Shown in pieces: positions 31,359 through 43,644 of a stretch of 64,000 bases of DNA. The notes under the pieces were generated by a model. The model made no database searches, was not told the origin of the DNA, and saw only the letters and a program-made list of their open reading frames with translations. Every line of letters starts with the position of its first letter. The stretch's first letter is position 1. A program made the translations under genes and the position numbers. Source of the stretch: Coffea arabica (Eukaryota; Streptophyta; Magnoliopsida; Gentianales; Rubiaceae); contig NC_092323.1 in the NCBI RefSeq assembly GCF_036785885.1, forward strand, positions 9,246,501 to 9,310,500, in the 5' to 3' direction.

Positions 31359-33131
31359 GAAGAAGTGATTTCCATGTTCTGAGGTCAACAGCTTTGCCCT
31401 GTTTCGGTTACAATCAACAAAAGAATTCGCCCTCTGCCTAGCCTGATGCAACGAAGCATCAGGGTTGTTCATCCATGCTCCATACCAAATTCCTCTGATA
31501 GTCTTTTCAAGCCAAAACAAAAGGCAAGGGAAAGTTTTGAGGAGATTATTAAGGTCAGAATAAAATGCAATGGATTCCTCCTCCCTCTATGAACTTATCC
31601 GAGTCTGATAGGTATGTGACCTGTCGTCCTCTTTCAGACCACGACCGCATGAAAGAAAACTGGAGAAGAATGTATTGATTGAGAATGATGGGTCAGTCAA
31701 GTTGTAATAATCACAACCATGGCTGGCTTTTCCCATGTTCTGTGAATGGGATTGGGTAACAGATATAAGAGGATGGTGAGGCATCCGTGAGCAAATCATC
31801 TTGTCAAACTCAAATAGAGGGGGAATGCCCTGAGGGTACTCCTAATAAACAAAGAGCAGAGTTTCTACTGCTTGATATTGACAAGAGTTTTCAAAAATTA
31901 GCATGTGAAGGCCATGTTACTTTTGCCTCCAAAGCCGCCGGTGAAGACACAAAAATCCATATTCAACCACATAAATCATCTGATGAACCAACCTGCCAAC
32001 GCTAACAGCAACTAAATTAAGCAAGCAACATTACTCAAAAATCAGTAGTAATTCCTGCCTACCAATAATACTCGCGTTGCGGTTAAGCTGTGCCTTCAGA
32101 TTGTGCTTTGCTCAGTCGGATAAAACACACAACAATGAATTAGGTATTTCTTAGAGTGATACTCTCTTTATCAACCAGCTAAACGTAGCCCAAAATACCA
32201 CCCTCAGGGCAATCCCGTAAGGTATAAGGATCGAATCGAGAGCTGTCCGCAAAAAGTTAATAAATGACAAATAGATGATAAATTGAACTGATGATAAATT
32301 ATGCGGACATCGGATTCTTTACACAACTGTAGAAGCATACGTTATTGCTTTCCTTCATAGAGGAAGGAGAAAGGCAAAAGAAAAGAAAGGAAAGGGAAAA
32401 AAGGGAGCTTAAAAAGCCACATGTAGGACAAGGGAGTGACCTGCTGATCTTTCATGAGTGTACAAATTTTTTAATTGATTCGGACACTTCACATCCAATT
32501 ATCGGGAGAGCCATTTATTTATGTAGGAAACGAATAGCAAAGGGCCAATGGGGCTTTAACTCCGCATGTGTTCCCAGCTTCAAATGAAAGGACAGCCAGG
32601 AACTTTTCACAGCTGAAGAAAAAGAAGTTTGTTTTTGGGCAATCGCGTACGCCAAAAGCATCGTAACCCAAAAATGGAGTCCCAGCACACAGCAAACCAT
32701 CTATACAACTAGTAATTGCCAAACTGCAAGCCCGTCAATTGACTATAAGACAAAGGGATCTCATCAAAGGATGGAAATAGGAAGTTTAACTTCACTAAAA
32801 GATAGCAGCACAGAAACTAGACAAACCACTGATAATCTTATTTACAGGCAAATCCGGTGTTGTATTAACATCTATTGCAGTTAGACAAGACTTGATGCAA
32901 CTCGTACAGAATAATACAGCGATCCCTAAACCTACCAGCCTAAGGAACAGCAAAGAGAAAAAGAATAAAAAGACACTGCCTGCAAGAGAACTAGGAAAGA
33001 CAAAGGTGGCAAGCTACCTAGATAATGAGTCAGTTCAAATGTACAATGAACTACATACACGCGCTCATTGTTCAACCCATTCAGAGTGGACATATATGCT
33101 GAATGTTGACTTGCACAATCATGTACATTCA

Positions 33132-34158
33132 CTAACCAGAGGCTGGTTTAAGAGATTGGGGCATCCCATCCATCATGCTCAATTGCCTTCTCAGCTTCAT
33201 AATGTGAGCTTGCACCTATCATGCAAGAACTATTGCTAAGTCACATAAGAGTCAAAGAAGCAACCAAAGTTTTTAAGGGGAAAAAAAAACATGATCTTAG
33301 AAACACACACCCACAAAAGTTAGTCATCAATAATCCACCGCCAAGACAGTTTACAATGACGAAGGGAAAAAAGTTTATTATGAATTTTTGAAAGATTAAA
33401 ACTGAAGATACATATTTCCCTTGCAACCTTTGCAATATGGAAATGAGGGGGAAAAAGACTGAAGGATTAACGTGAGGTTGTGCTCCCAACAATATCAACA
33501 AAACACTTCCACAGTATTTCACTGATGGTATTTTGGCACAGAAACTTCATACTCCTCACCAATCAAATAACATAAAACGTCGTCAACTGCAATCTTTTCA
33601 AGAAAATGGCTTTGAGGCACAAAACATATGCAGCTACACAGGATTCATCAAGAACAAAATACCATATGTGCACAGTCATCAATGCATGGTTGAATCAGGA
33701 AAAGTCAAGTATTTGAGAAGCCACAAAACAAAAAAACAACAAGAAGAATTTTCACCTGTTGACGAGCTGCGGCAAGCTTTAGCAGTTCATCTGCCTCCGA
33801 GAAATTGACGAACCAGGGGCTAAGCATATGATCTTTTGTGTCACCTCTGCCACTTTCATGCACCTCTTGAACTGGAGCTGAGAAAATAAAGCATAAATGA
33901 GAATTTAGAGCAAACTAAGCGAACATCATTTTATAAGAAAATGCCATACCTGGAGGCAGACTTAACGTGGCAGGAAGTCGAGGCACAACTACTGCAGGAT
34001 GATTCTGGACACGAGCTAAGAAATCTGCAGGTGGTTCAGGGAAAACAATCTCATTGTATGTTTCCACAACAACAGGTTTTTTAGTTGACTGAGGTCCGCT
34101 GTCCTCTTCAGAATACAACTTCAAATGGTGATACCTAGAAAGGACCATACACACATTA

Positions 34159-34190
<32 letters not shown>

Positions 34191-35178
34191 CAAAGGATAA
34201 CTCACAAGTCTAACTGCTTGTCACAGACATCATTGTGGAAGAAAAGGGAGATAGCAATTTCAAATTCACCCCAACCACATTCAGATATCTCAAACGGTGG
34301 TGATTCAACAACTCTCACAGGATTATTAAAGCTTGGATGCAACTGAAATACAGCTCGCTTAATTACAACACCAAGATCCTCATTTGTGGCCCCACGAACA
34401 TAAACTGTCCACTTATGCGACAGAGTTCTAATTCACACCAAATCATTCAAAAATAAGTAAACAATCAGCAGGAAAAGGCAGGAAATCAACTCAAAATTAC
34501 CTCTTTACTTACTCGCTGGCTTTTCTACCAAGCCAAAATGCTATTGTTCCATAAACTATAGGAACAGAAACTTCCACATCTTTGACCCTCTTCACTGCAA
34601 TCTGTTCAAAACCCACGAGCTACTTTAGCATATTCCCTATGATAAATAAAGACAGAAATAAAAAAAGTACTGTAAACATAATCCAACATCCGCATGCATG
34701 CAGCTGGATCAAACCTAAAAGGGGGACTGAAAAAGTTCAAAACTTCAACTTTACTAATTCAAATACCACAAAAAATAACAATAATAATAATAAAGGCCTT
34801 GAGCATAAGAAAAATTAAACCATCGTCACATGATAGAAAAGAAATCATAGAAATTAACCTTCAGGAACAATGCTTGAAAACAACAATAACAACAACAAAA
34901 AACAACCACGAGAAAAGTTAGATTCCCACATAGTTGCAAGTAACACATGCAATTGCAAACATGCAACAATAACAACGTAAAATGAAACAAGAAGGGCTAA
35001 GTTTTACGTAATTACGATCAAAACAAGAGTCAGAAACATAAAACTACAGAAGAAAAATGAAAACGGGTACCTTCTTTTCGGAATCTTCGGAAGGCCTAGT
35101 GATTTTAATACGTTGTATTTTGGGAGTGGACTCATTGGTCCCATCTGGTTGACATTCACCTTGCAAATTTTGAGGCAT
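33132..35178 (-). CDS. YAF9A: YEATS-domain protein YAF9A / GAS41 type (TAF14b)
   Basis: A YEATS histone-acyl reader shared by the SWR1 (H2A.Z deposition) and NuA4 acetyltransferase complexes; it acts in the nucleus on chromatin. Six exons join in frame: 35071-35178, 34513-34601, 34206-34427, 33950-34134, 33756-33877 and 33132-33215 (269 residues, close to the Arabidopsis form). The YEATS domain covers residues about 45-170: [76 protein letters not shown] and [11 protein letters not shown]. After it come [13 protein letters not shown], a linker, then a C-terminal coiled coil ([33 protein letters not shown]) that binds complex partners. The first exon is short and non-conserved ([13 protein letters not shown]), and the start is the first in-frame ATG. 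The nearby SMD3 gene is unrelated. Confidence 0.94.
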
Positions 35179-35576
35179 TCTTTATTTTTTGCATGAAGGG
35201 ACTAACTAGGGCCGCTTGTTTCTTCACATTTGACGGATTCTGGTGAGAATTGAATGAAATCAGGGTTAGGGTTTTGGGAGGGAGAGTTGAATTGAAGGAG
35301 AGGGGTTTTAGCTTTCAGTACTACTTTGTTATTCAAGTAAGTTAAAGTGGTTGGACTTTGGTTTTGTCTTTTTGCGTGTGGAATGGCGCTAATTTTTCAG
35401 AGGAGTTTTGGTAAAGCGAAGTACTACGTCGTTTAGTGGAAGTAAAGTACTAAAACGCAACCAACCAGAGATAGTTTATACAGTGTTAAATGTATATTGA
35501 TGGGTCGGGCTTAGCACGCTTTTCGAGCACCCGCGCTAAACAGACCCGCTAATCCAAAAGGTTGCCATGCTCAGTC
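35179..35576. other. YAF9A upstream region
   Basis: No gene. It holds the presumed 5' leader and promoter of YAF9A, ending at the 8-bp target duplication of the hAT-type MITE. Confidence 0.5.
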
Positions 35577-35584
35577 CTCGCACT

Positions 35585-36103
35585 TAGGGCTGTCAACGGG
35601 CCGGGTCCGGGCCGGAATTCATTATTTCGGACCCGGACCCGAATTACTATGCCGGATCCGGATCCGACCCGTTTATCCCGACGGGTCTTTTATTCTATGT
35701 TCCGGATCCGGATCCGGCGGGTCCCAGATCCGGATCCGGGTCTGCCCGAACAAATTTACCAAATTTTATAATTTCTAATAGAAATGAAAAAAAAATATAT
35801 TTGTAAACTAATTTCTAACTAATGCAAAGAAAAAATCAAATAAGAAAAGAAATCAAAATTAACTTTATTAAAATACATCACCCTAATCAAATTATATTGA
35901 TAAATATATATATTTTAAATTATTAATTCATTTATATCCGGATCCGGGTCTAATACGGGTCGGAATACTATATTCCGTATCCGACCCTTTTTTTTGTTTG
36001 ACAAAACGGATCCGGGAAACGGAATTAAATCCCTACCCATACCCGCAATAATTTACGGATCCGGTCCGGATCCGGGTCTAGACCCGACCCGTTGACAGGC
36101 CTA
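35585..36103. mobile_element. hAT-type non-autonomous element (MITE)
   Basis: 519 bp with ends TAGGGCTGTCAACGGG and, reverse-complemented, TAGGCCTGTCAACGGG. It is flanked by a perfect 8-bp target duplication CTCGCACT (35577-35584 and 36104-36111), the hAT signature. Both ends carry many CCGGATCCGG and GGGTC/GACCC sub-repeats around an AT-rich middle. There is no transposase. The frame at 35562-35771 is only a translation of these sub-repeats. Confidence 0.92.
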
Positions 36104-36111
36104 CTCGCACT

Positions 36112-37059
36112 TGAGCCTTCTCGGGGCCGAATTTCTATTCTTTGTGGGAGAAAGAAGAAGGATGATCCGGATTTGAAGAGACAGATCCATTTCTGGATCC
36201 CAAATGCTTCCCAAGGGATTGGTTTCAGTACTATTTATTTACCCGACGCGAATTATATGCATTGGATATTCTGTAGAAATTTACATAATTCCCATTAGAA
36301 GAAGTGATAGAAAAAAAGTATTAACAAAAATCTTTTAAAAAAAAAAAGGGTTTCTGGCAAATATAATCTAATCTAATCTAATCTATCCGAACAACAATAC
36401 AAAGACAGTTATGATGGGTTTGCTTCCTGATGTTGATAAATCCTCGTACTTGGAGTCTTGCCTTTCCAATCCTAGGATGTTTTCTAAATCAAATCCTAAC
36501 TACGACAAGCTATTCTGCTGAGTTCTGAACAGTTCCCAGTGCATATGAGCAAATATCTTATGACTTGCCCCTTGACAGGGAAGGGATGGTGCTGTCGGCA
36601 ATCGAAGTACTGGCACCACTGCGAGACAAAGTAAATGCTGCCACTAATTCAGGCGCTAGAAGCGCAAGGGGCAGCAAGTCAGAACAACAGAAATTGGGAA
36701 ACATCATGGGCACAACACATGCTTTTATGCCAGGAATAAAATGTCAAAGCTCACATTCCGTGAGAGAACAACATTCAGGACATACAATTGATAAGTGACA
36801 ATATGCACTTCACTGAAGGAAACAATCGACTAGGGATTGCAACTCTGCATCCGTACCAAATGATCTTCTCTACTTCATCTTTCATGGTGAGCCGATAGAT
36901 GACAAGAAATAAACAGGTCTCTTCCGAGAGTATGTTTTCAAGAAAAGAAGCCTTCGCCCATCTGCAGCGCTCACCAGCATCCACCCAAGGCTATAGGACA
37001 CGTGACTCCCAAAGTTAAACAGGGCAGATAGCCCATGGAAAACAACCAAGCATGCCAAA
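36112..37059. other. Intergenic / 3' region of the coiled-coil gene
   Basis: No gene is recognised. Part is probably the 3'UTR of the minus-strand coiled-coil gene. A 77-residue plus frame at 36565-36798 has no recognisable family. Confidence 0.5.
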
Positions 37060-38448
37060 TCAGATGTTGGAAGAACTCAGCGCCATAACCTTGCACTGCT
37101 CATTCATGGCTAAGAGCTGCGCCTCTTTCTTGTCAAGCAGAGCACTAAGCCTCACATTCTCTTCCATAAGTTTCTGAACTTCAGCCTCTTTCTGCATTTT
37201 CTCACTCTCCAACTGACTAGTCTTTGCTACTAGCCTGCTTCATTTACAATGTAATCAACCACGTTAAACTCATAACAAGCGCAATGAAACAGGTGGAAGA
37301 AAAGAATTCTCCTAGGAGTATGTCATGTATGAAGAGAATCTCTCTCATTTCTTTACAGTTATACTCATATTACGAGTGTTTTCATTAATGTGGAACACCA
37401 TTAACATGGAAAATACCTGCAGACAGTTTTTTTTTTTAAAAGTAAGCTCCATAACTATTAAACAAACAGTTCAATATGTGCAAAAAAAAAAGAGGTTCTA
37501 CTCATCCATTTACTAAGCATCTATAAAATGCCAAAGAAAAGGCAAAATGAGCAAGGGAAAAACAGAAGATACTGACCGCTCAAAAAGCCTCTCAATTGTC
37601 TGAAATTGCTTTTCTGATGAAAGAAGCGTCTCTCTTACACTAATAAGACTACTGACATAAGTTTTTAGTGATTCAAAATCTCGCTTAACACGAGCAAGCT
37701 CTAACTCATTTTCTGCAGCTCTTTGCCTCTGTCTAGAAGTTTCCCCAACCAACTCTTCAACCCTTTGTCGCATCTCATTCAGAATACAGTTTGTTCCCAA
37801 AGCAAAATTTTCCATCTCCTCTAACTTTGTAGACATGTTTTCAATTTGAACTGCCTTTCTTTTTATCTCTTCCTGGCCTACTGTTACCTTCTCTTTCTCC
37901 AAAGCAGTTTCAGATTCTGCCACTAAAACCCTCTTGACAAGGCATTCCATAACATCTGTCACCATTTGTACACCTTTCAGTAGTTCACCAATATAAGCTC
38001 CATCTTGTTCATCGAGTAAGTCATTATCACTGGCAAGCTTTGTCCAAGTTTCTTCCTCTAAATCTTCAAATGGAGAAAGATCCACGTTCCTTGACCATCC
38101 AGATAACGGTACACCATTTTTGTCCACAAGTCCCACTCCATCCACTTGTTTTATGCCGCAGGAGGTATGGGCCAGATGAGGAACAGCCATGATTCTTGCT
38201 TTGGATTTCAAGTATGTTAACATAGTTGCAGTAGTTTTAACTCGTCGCCATAAAAGATCCAACTCCTTCTTTGTGTCTTCCTCGGACCCTTGTACACATA
38301 ACTTTACTTCTAGAAGTTTTACTTGCAAAGCATCCACTTGTGCCTGGTTTCTTTCCATCTCCTGCTTCCAATCCAACTGGGTTTGGCTCAACTGAGACTT
38401 AAAACCTGCCAGGTTGACATCTTCTTCTGTTGCCATCACCTTCAACAA
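37060..38448 (-). CDS. Plant coiled-coil protein of unknown function
   Basis: Two coding exons, 37577-38448 and 37060-37234, join in frame to about 348 residues (344 if the ATG at 38434-38436 is used, which follows an AAG/GTG acceptor-like site). Long coiled-coil heptads run through residues about 10-85 (LSQTQLDWKQEMERNQAQVD) and again from about 175 to the end (IENMSTKLEEMENFALGTNC, ELELARVKRDFESLKTYVSS). A middle, less helical part has KNGVPLSGWSRNVDLSPFED. No enzyme motif, signal peptide or membrane segment is seen. A likely non-coding first exon sits at 39697 to about 39800 on the minus strand (donor AAAG/GTGCTA), giving a 5'UTR intron of about 1.25 kb. I recognise the sequence as plant-type but cannot name a function. 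Confidence 0.8.
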
Positions 38449-39191
38449 TCATGCAAGGCATGCTTAGGAATTTCAAAAAAAAAAAAAAAAAGTGAAGTGA
38501 ATCACCAAAGATATGCACAATAAACACCAGCAGAAGGAAATATCTTCCAGAATATATACCAGTGACATGACTTATGTAGTTTCTAAGGTCCAGGTAAAAA
38601 GAATTTCAGTGAATCTTATGACAGCTCCATATTCATAATCCTATTTAGGTCGCGGATGAGAGAGAGAGAGAGAGAGAGATAGAGATTGGGAGTGTGGTAG
38701 AGATTTACAACATGTAAGTGTCATAGAATCTGAAAAAACACAATGAAAATAAGAAGCCCGGGAACTATGTATGCAAGTACACATGTTCGTCTCTCAAAAT
38801 CACATAAACGACCAAAAGACTGCTTGCCATTTGTATATGATTTGTCTGCTACTAAGTTCAAAGCCCAAATTTCATATCCAATTCTAATGCTGTTTCTCAA
38901 TGAAATAAAACATCAGTGATCAGTACATGTAAAAAAGTAATCATCCATGCCGAAGGAGCAATGAACCTTGAACTCATATTAAAGACTCCTTTACATAATA
39001 GCAGAACTAGGAAATGAAAGTGCATCACCATCCTTTGAGAAAAAAAAAATGAACAGAAAAAGATAATACTTTTAGAAAGCAAATTAAGTAACCTAACAAA
39101 GATTTGGATAGTAAGCTAGTAAAATAACAACATATGTTTAACAAATCCACCAAAGGGAAAGCTTTTGTGGCTTTTTCCCATTCTAGCATAT
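38449..39191. other. Probable 5'UTR intron of the coiled-coil gene
   Basis: No coding sequence. It has an A run at about 38470 and a (GA)n microsatellite at about 38657-38679. Confidence 0.5.
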
Positions 39192-40327
39192 TAAAATTAC
39201 ACTATACTGTTAAGCTTTAGCTACACTGGCAACACCAGGATCGCCACCGCACTAAAGTGAGAAAAATTTGAACCCCAGATACTGAAATATGGTCCACAGA
39301 TCAATCTTCACCAAATCTTCTTAGAACATAAAAAGCTAATCAATTTCTATAGCTCAATAGTTAAATTAACACAACCCCGAGAGAAAAATCCCAACTTTAG
39401 CAGAGAAATACAACAGCATTACATGAAATGAATCCCCAATAATCTAAGACGTACAAAATGGTTAATCCTCTCTTAATTAACCCCCAAATGCCTCAGGTGG
39501 CCAAAATCTTTTGTGGCATTACGCGAATCACAACTATTACAGGAAACAAGAAAAGGAAATTAAAAAAAAACCCAATTTACCAAAAGATTAAAAGGGCGAG
39601 TATCACAGGCAAATGACAATTATAAATTAATTAAAAAAAAACTCAAAAAGAGAGAGAGAGAGAGAGATCAAATAAAAAGCCAGAGGAGTATAGCACCTTT
39701 GATTTTGAGGGAAATGGGGGAGCTCGGAAAATGTTTCGAGAGAGGAGAGATGAGGAGGGTGGTGGTGGACGATGATGACGTTGGTCCAACACGCGTTGTC
39801 TGAAGAAAGGTTTTAAGGTGAAAAGGAATTAAGGGAGAGGCCCAACCAACACAGGGTTTGTTGGTGGTATTACCTCTCCACTTTACTCTTTTCTGTGTTT
39901 CGGATAATTTTTACGCCACTATAATTGCTTTGATTAAAATAATGGAAGCAGGCTATTTCTTTTTTACCCCTAGAAGTTTGCTAATTTCTAAAAACAGTGT
40001 ACTATTTCACTGTAATAATTTATTGAGCCCGTACAAATTATTGTGCTTGTGATACTTAACACGTTAAACTCCAATTCATAAGTTTTCCTCTCTCCACATC
40101 TAATTGATAGACTGTATTGTAAATCAATTCTCTTGATTTTGGTGAAAATTTGCATGATCAAGTGATCACATCAACTAATACTACTGAATCTAGTATCTTA
40201 TTTCTATTAATCAAGTGTAGGTTGTAGCATTCATGTCTAACATTTGAGTGATACAAAATGGGTCAAATGAATTTGATATTGGAGAAATTTTTGGTTTTGA
40301 ATCAATGACGATGCACTAATTAAAATT
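39192..40327. repeat. Segment B, copy 2 (5' region of the coiled-coil gene)
   Basis: About 1.14 kb nearly identical to 13714-14864. Read on the minus strand it holds the right-hand part of the presumed 5'UTR intron, the donor AAAG/GTGCTA (exon edge 39697), a CT-rich leader and the upstream promoter side of the coiled-coil gene. Repeat A does not flank it here, so this is probably the original copy. Confidence 0.9.
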
Positions 40328-40472
40328 ATAAAATCCACCGATTTCAAATTAAATATAATTCAAATAAGATCGTGGACGTAAGATTCTTATTTATTCAATT
40401 GACAGTATCAGATCGGTCAACCATCAATCGTTGAATTTGTCACGCAATTGATGCGTACTAACATTAAATTTT

Positions 40473-40608
40473 GGAAAAAATCGTCAATTTAGTCCTCAAA
40501 CTATTTTACTAAAACCAATATAGGTCCCGTATAGGTCATGCGATAAGATGTTGAGGAATCAAATTGGCTTTAGTAAAATAGTTTGAGGACTAAATTGACG
40601 ATTTTTCC
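40473..40608. mobile_element. Short MITE with near-perfect 38-bp inverted ends
   Basis: 136 bp. The left arm GGAAAAAATCGTCAATTTAG (continuing TCCTCAAACTATTTTACTAAA) is the inverse of the right arm, apart from one extra A. The loop between the arms is about 55 bp. The transcript would form a long hairpin, as for small-RNA-producing MITEs. The target duplication is not clear. Confidence 0.85.
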
Positions 40609-41221
40609 TTAAAAGCCAAAACGACAGAAGAAACATTAAGAAAATGATCGTAGAGTAAAAATTGCAAATTCATAAACAAGACGGCCTAGTATCTCAATCA
40701 TTACGCATATTTTGATAATGCCAACTTCCCGTTTTGCAGACGATTACGTACACATAATGAAACTATCTAAACTACTTAAAGCCGCGAAGCCTGATGAACA
40801 GTTGATTGTGCCGGTTTCGCTGTGGTTTTGCAGCTCATTTTGTCCTTTTTAGTCTTTTCGCGGGCTTCATGTAGCGCCCTTGCTTCTGCTTCCGCTTGTC
40901 CTCGTTGCTTTTTTTGTTGCTTTGCTCCCATTCTGCCCTTTCCCTTGGTTCGCCTGTAATTTTGTCCCCAATTTTGTCCTTTTGTTTCTCCTGGATCTTC
41001 CGCTGTTGCCTGACTTTACTCACAAATGTTAGCTTTTCTCCCCAATTTCGTCCTTTTCTTTCTCCTCCATTTTCTTTCTTCAAACTATAATTCTCTCTTC
41101 TCTTTTATATTTATTATGATATTCATTAATCAATAAATTAATTACTCAAAATATATATATTAACAAACATATTGATTTTGTAAAAAAAATGCCTCGAGTC
41201 ACCTTATTGTAATTTAAATTT
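40609..41221. other. Intergenic, low-complexity
   Basis: There is no supported gene. A Lys/Glu-rich minus frame at 40835-41083 comes from pyrimidine-rich DNA with imperfect repeats of TTTTGTCC. AT-rich DNA follows. Confidence 0.5.
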
Positions 41222-41542
41222 CTGTAACACATAAGCTCATGTACTATTCGTTGACTTTGAATAAGATATTCATTAATCAATAAATAAATTACTTCATGAT
41301 TAGATAAATATAATGAGCTAACAAGCGTTAGTAATTTTTGACATCAATGATCTAATAGACTCTTTAAAATTGTGTTTTTTCTCCATAACACAGAAGCCCG
41401 TGTACTATTTGTTGATTTTGAGTAACATATTCATTAATCAATAAATAAATGACTTCATGATTACATAAATATTAATAAGCTAACAACCATGATTAATTTT
41501 TCATATCAATGAGCTAATAGACTCTTTAAAATCGTGTTCGCT
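41222..41542. repeat. About 160-bp unit in two tandem copies
   Basis: Two diverged head-to-tail copies (about 41222-41381 and 41382-41542) sharing ATATTCATTAATCAATAAAT, ACTTCATGATTA, GAGCTAATAGACTCTTTAAA and TGTACTATTYGTTGA. A partial third copy starts at about 41119. Confidence 0.8.
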
Positions 41543-41626
41543 ACAAGGAATGCAGATAACAGAATGTTGGCCGACATTTGCACATAAATATTTCTTGCAT
41601 GAAGGAAGTGTCGTGTTGTTTACCCC

Positions 41627-42564
41627 ATAGTTATTAAACCTGGCCCGCCCCAATGGTTCAACCGGTTAACCCGGTGAACTGGCCATGAAACAGAGCTGGT
41701 TTGTAATTGAATCGTTTGTGCACCAAATCCGTTGACTTTTCAACGGACCGGCGGTTCAACCGAGTTGCTTGGTTGAACCAGACAGTTTGTAAAGAACCCA
41801 GTTTTGGGATAAAAATGATTAGAAAATGCTCCAATGCTGATTAAACCCGGCCCGGCCTGGTGGTTCAACCGGTCAATCCGATGAACCGGCCATGAAACTG
41901 GGCTAGTTTGTAATTGGATCGTTTGTGCACCAAATCCGTTGACTTTTCAACGGACCGGCGGTTCAACCGAAATCGGACAATTTGTAAAGAACCCAGTTTT
42001 GGGATAATCATTGAGCATAAAAGCTACGCGCACTCACCACTAGCCTAGCAGCTCACTTGGTGCTTATTCACTCCTTCTATATTATATATTAGATTTTTAT
42101 TCTTATTTTATTTCTTCAAAACAATATTTGTTTGGAATCTTTTAATAAAATTTTATTATTCTCTAAATTCTATAAATTATGAAATAGATTTAAAAAATAA
42201 CATATTACACAATTCATTTTAAAAACAAATATTATTCTTAATAACCTTTCGTGCTTAAAATTCAAAAATAAACTAGATAATTACACTTAGATAAAATTTT
42301 ATACTTGAAGTTTGATGGATTACTAATTAAATTTAGGTTTTGTTAATTCTTATAAGAATTAATGATTCTATAATAAATTGGACTAACTGAGTATTTACTA
42401 TAACATAGTTTATTTTAGTTTTAACCATATCAAAAATTATAAAACATAATATTTAAATATATGTAGTGACCCACCGGTTGAACCACTCACCCGCTGGTTG
42501 AACCAGTAATCTCTTGATCCACCTCTTTCACCGGGTTCCTCTCCGGGCCGGGTTTAATAACTAT
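41627..42564. mobile_element. Mutator-like non-autonomous element
   Basis: About 938 bp with inverted ends ATAGTTATTAAACC(T/C)GGCCCG and a 9-bp target duplication TGTTTACCC (41617-41625 and 42565-42573), the length expected for Mutator-like insertions. Inside, a unit of about 200 bp rich in GGTTCAACCGG motifs is duplicated (about 41640-41815 and 41845-42005). The right half is AT-rich. There is no transposase. Confidence 0.88.
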
Positions 42565-42573
42565 TGTTTACCC

Positions 42574-43614
42574 TGCTCAACGACAACAATTATTCTATCA
42601 ACCTCTTTGACAGAGACTTCATCCAGCAATCTTGATCAACAAATGTTCATTACAGCTTATGAGACATAACAGTTATATTCCCCTAAATTATCCATCATTT
42701 ATGTAATGAAATAAAAAATTTACCACCAACTATGAAATTCCTCTCATTACACAACTTCACAAAATTTTACCATTACCGCCCACTCTAAATATTTACAATA
42801 ATAACCACACATATATAAACAAAAAAAAAAGATAATATAAACAACATCAAACAATCATAACATACATTTTCTCACCCAAAATATATATATCAAAAAAAAT
42901 TCATTTTCTCAAAAATATATATATCAACAAAAACTTCACACACATCCAATAAATATAAATCAACTATACCAATCTATCTTTAACTTCCATTCATTTCACC
43001 AACCATTTTCTAAAAATATCCAATAATTTCTTTATATTCAAAAAAAAAGTTATAATTAATTCTATACCCTTTATATATAATTTATCTTCCACAATATATA
43101 TATTAACAAAAATATTGATTCTCTAAAAAAACAACTTTAATTCTATAATACAAACACAGACTTATTTTCGCTACAAAAAGATATAAATATATTTTTATAT
43201 CCTATTTATTACCCATTTTATATATCTCCACTTTTTTCAAAATATATTTTACTCCAACCAATTATTTTTCACAATATAACATAATTTCTCTCTATTTCAA
43301 AAATACTCCTTAAATAATATTCATTAATAACTGAATTATTTACTTAAAGTTCTTCCATTTTTAAATTAAATAACATAACACAAATGCAACTACCATAAAA
43401 CACTTATCAACAAAAAACCCATAGCTATTTAATAAATACAAATTAATTATACCACTTTCCATTACCTTCCATTAACTATATTCCAAAAATATTACTTCAA
43501 TAACATTTCAAAAACTAAAAAATTCAAAAATATACAACCAAAAACCAAAATTAAAAAAAAAACTTTTCTCTAAAATTATAACCTACATTATCATTAAACA
43601 ATCAACAATGGACA
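42574..43614. other. Very AT-rich DNA, probably the body of a Helitron
   Basis: No gene. It has many short stretches such as AAATATATATATCA and TTCATTTTCTCAAAA, and ends in the Helitron terminal hairpin. Together with 41090-41616 it may be one Helitron body into which the Mutator-like element inserted. Confidence 0.45.
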
Positions 43615-43644
43615 CCCGCGAAACTCGCGGGGCACCCGGCCTAG
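43615..43644 (+). mobile_element. Helitron 3' terminus (plus strand)
   Basis: A hairpin CCCGCGA-AAC-TCGCGGG (43615-43631), then 9 nt, then CTAG at 43641-43644 followed by T. This is the plant Helitron 3' end: a GC hairpin about 10 nt before CTRR and insertion before T. The body lies to the left. I could not define its 5' TC end. Confidence 0.8.

Larger units (their letters stand above)
29047..33131. other. Intergenic between SAUR and YAF9A
   Basis: About 4 kb. The left part is the SAUR promoter. I see A and T runs near 29827, 30249, 30464 and 30538, a (TA)n microsatellite at 31309-31354, and, at the right, the presumed 3'UTR of YAF9A. No coding family was recognised. Confidence 0.5.

Noticed and set aside
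35562-35771. 69-residue frame rich in Pro, Asp and Arg
   Set aside because: Translation of GGATCC-type sub-repeats of the hAT-type MITE.
40835-41083. 82-residue Lys/Glu-rich minus frame
   Set aside because: Low-complexity DNA with imperfect TTTTGTCC repeats; no family or neighbouring exons.
42077-42105. TCTATATTATATATTAGA as the 5' end of the Helitron ending at 43644
   Set aside because: It lies inside the Mutator-like element 41627-42564, whose 9-bp target duplication shows it is a separate intact insertion.
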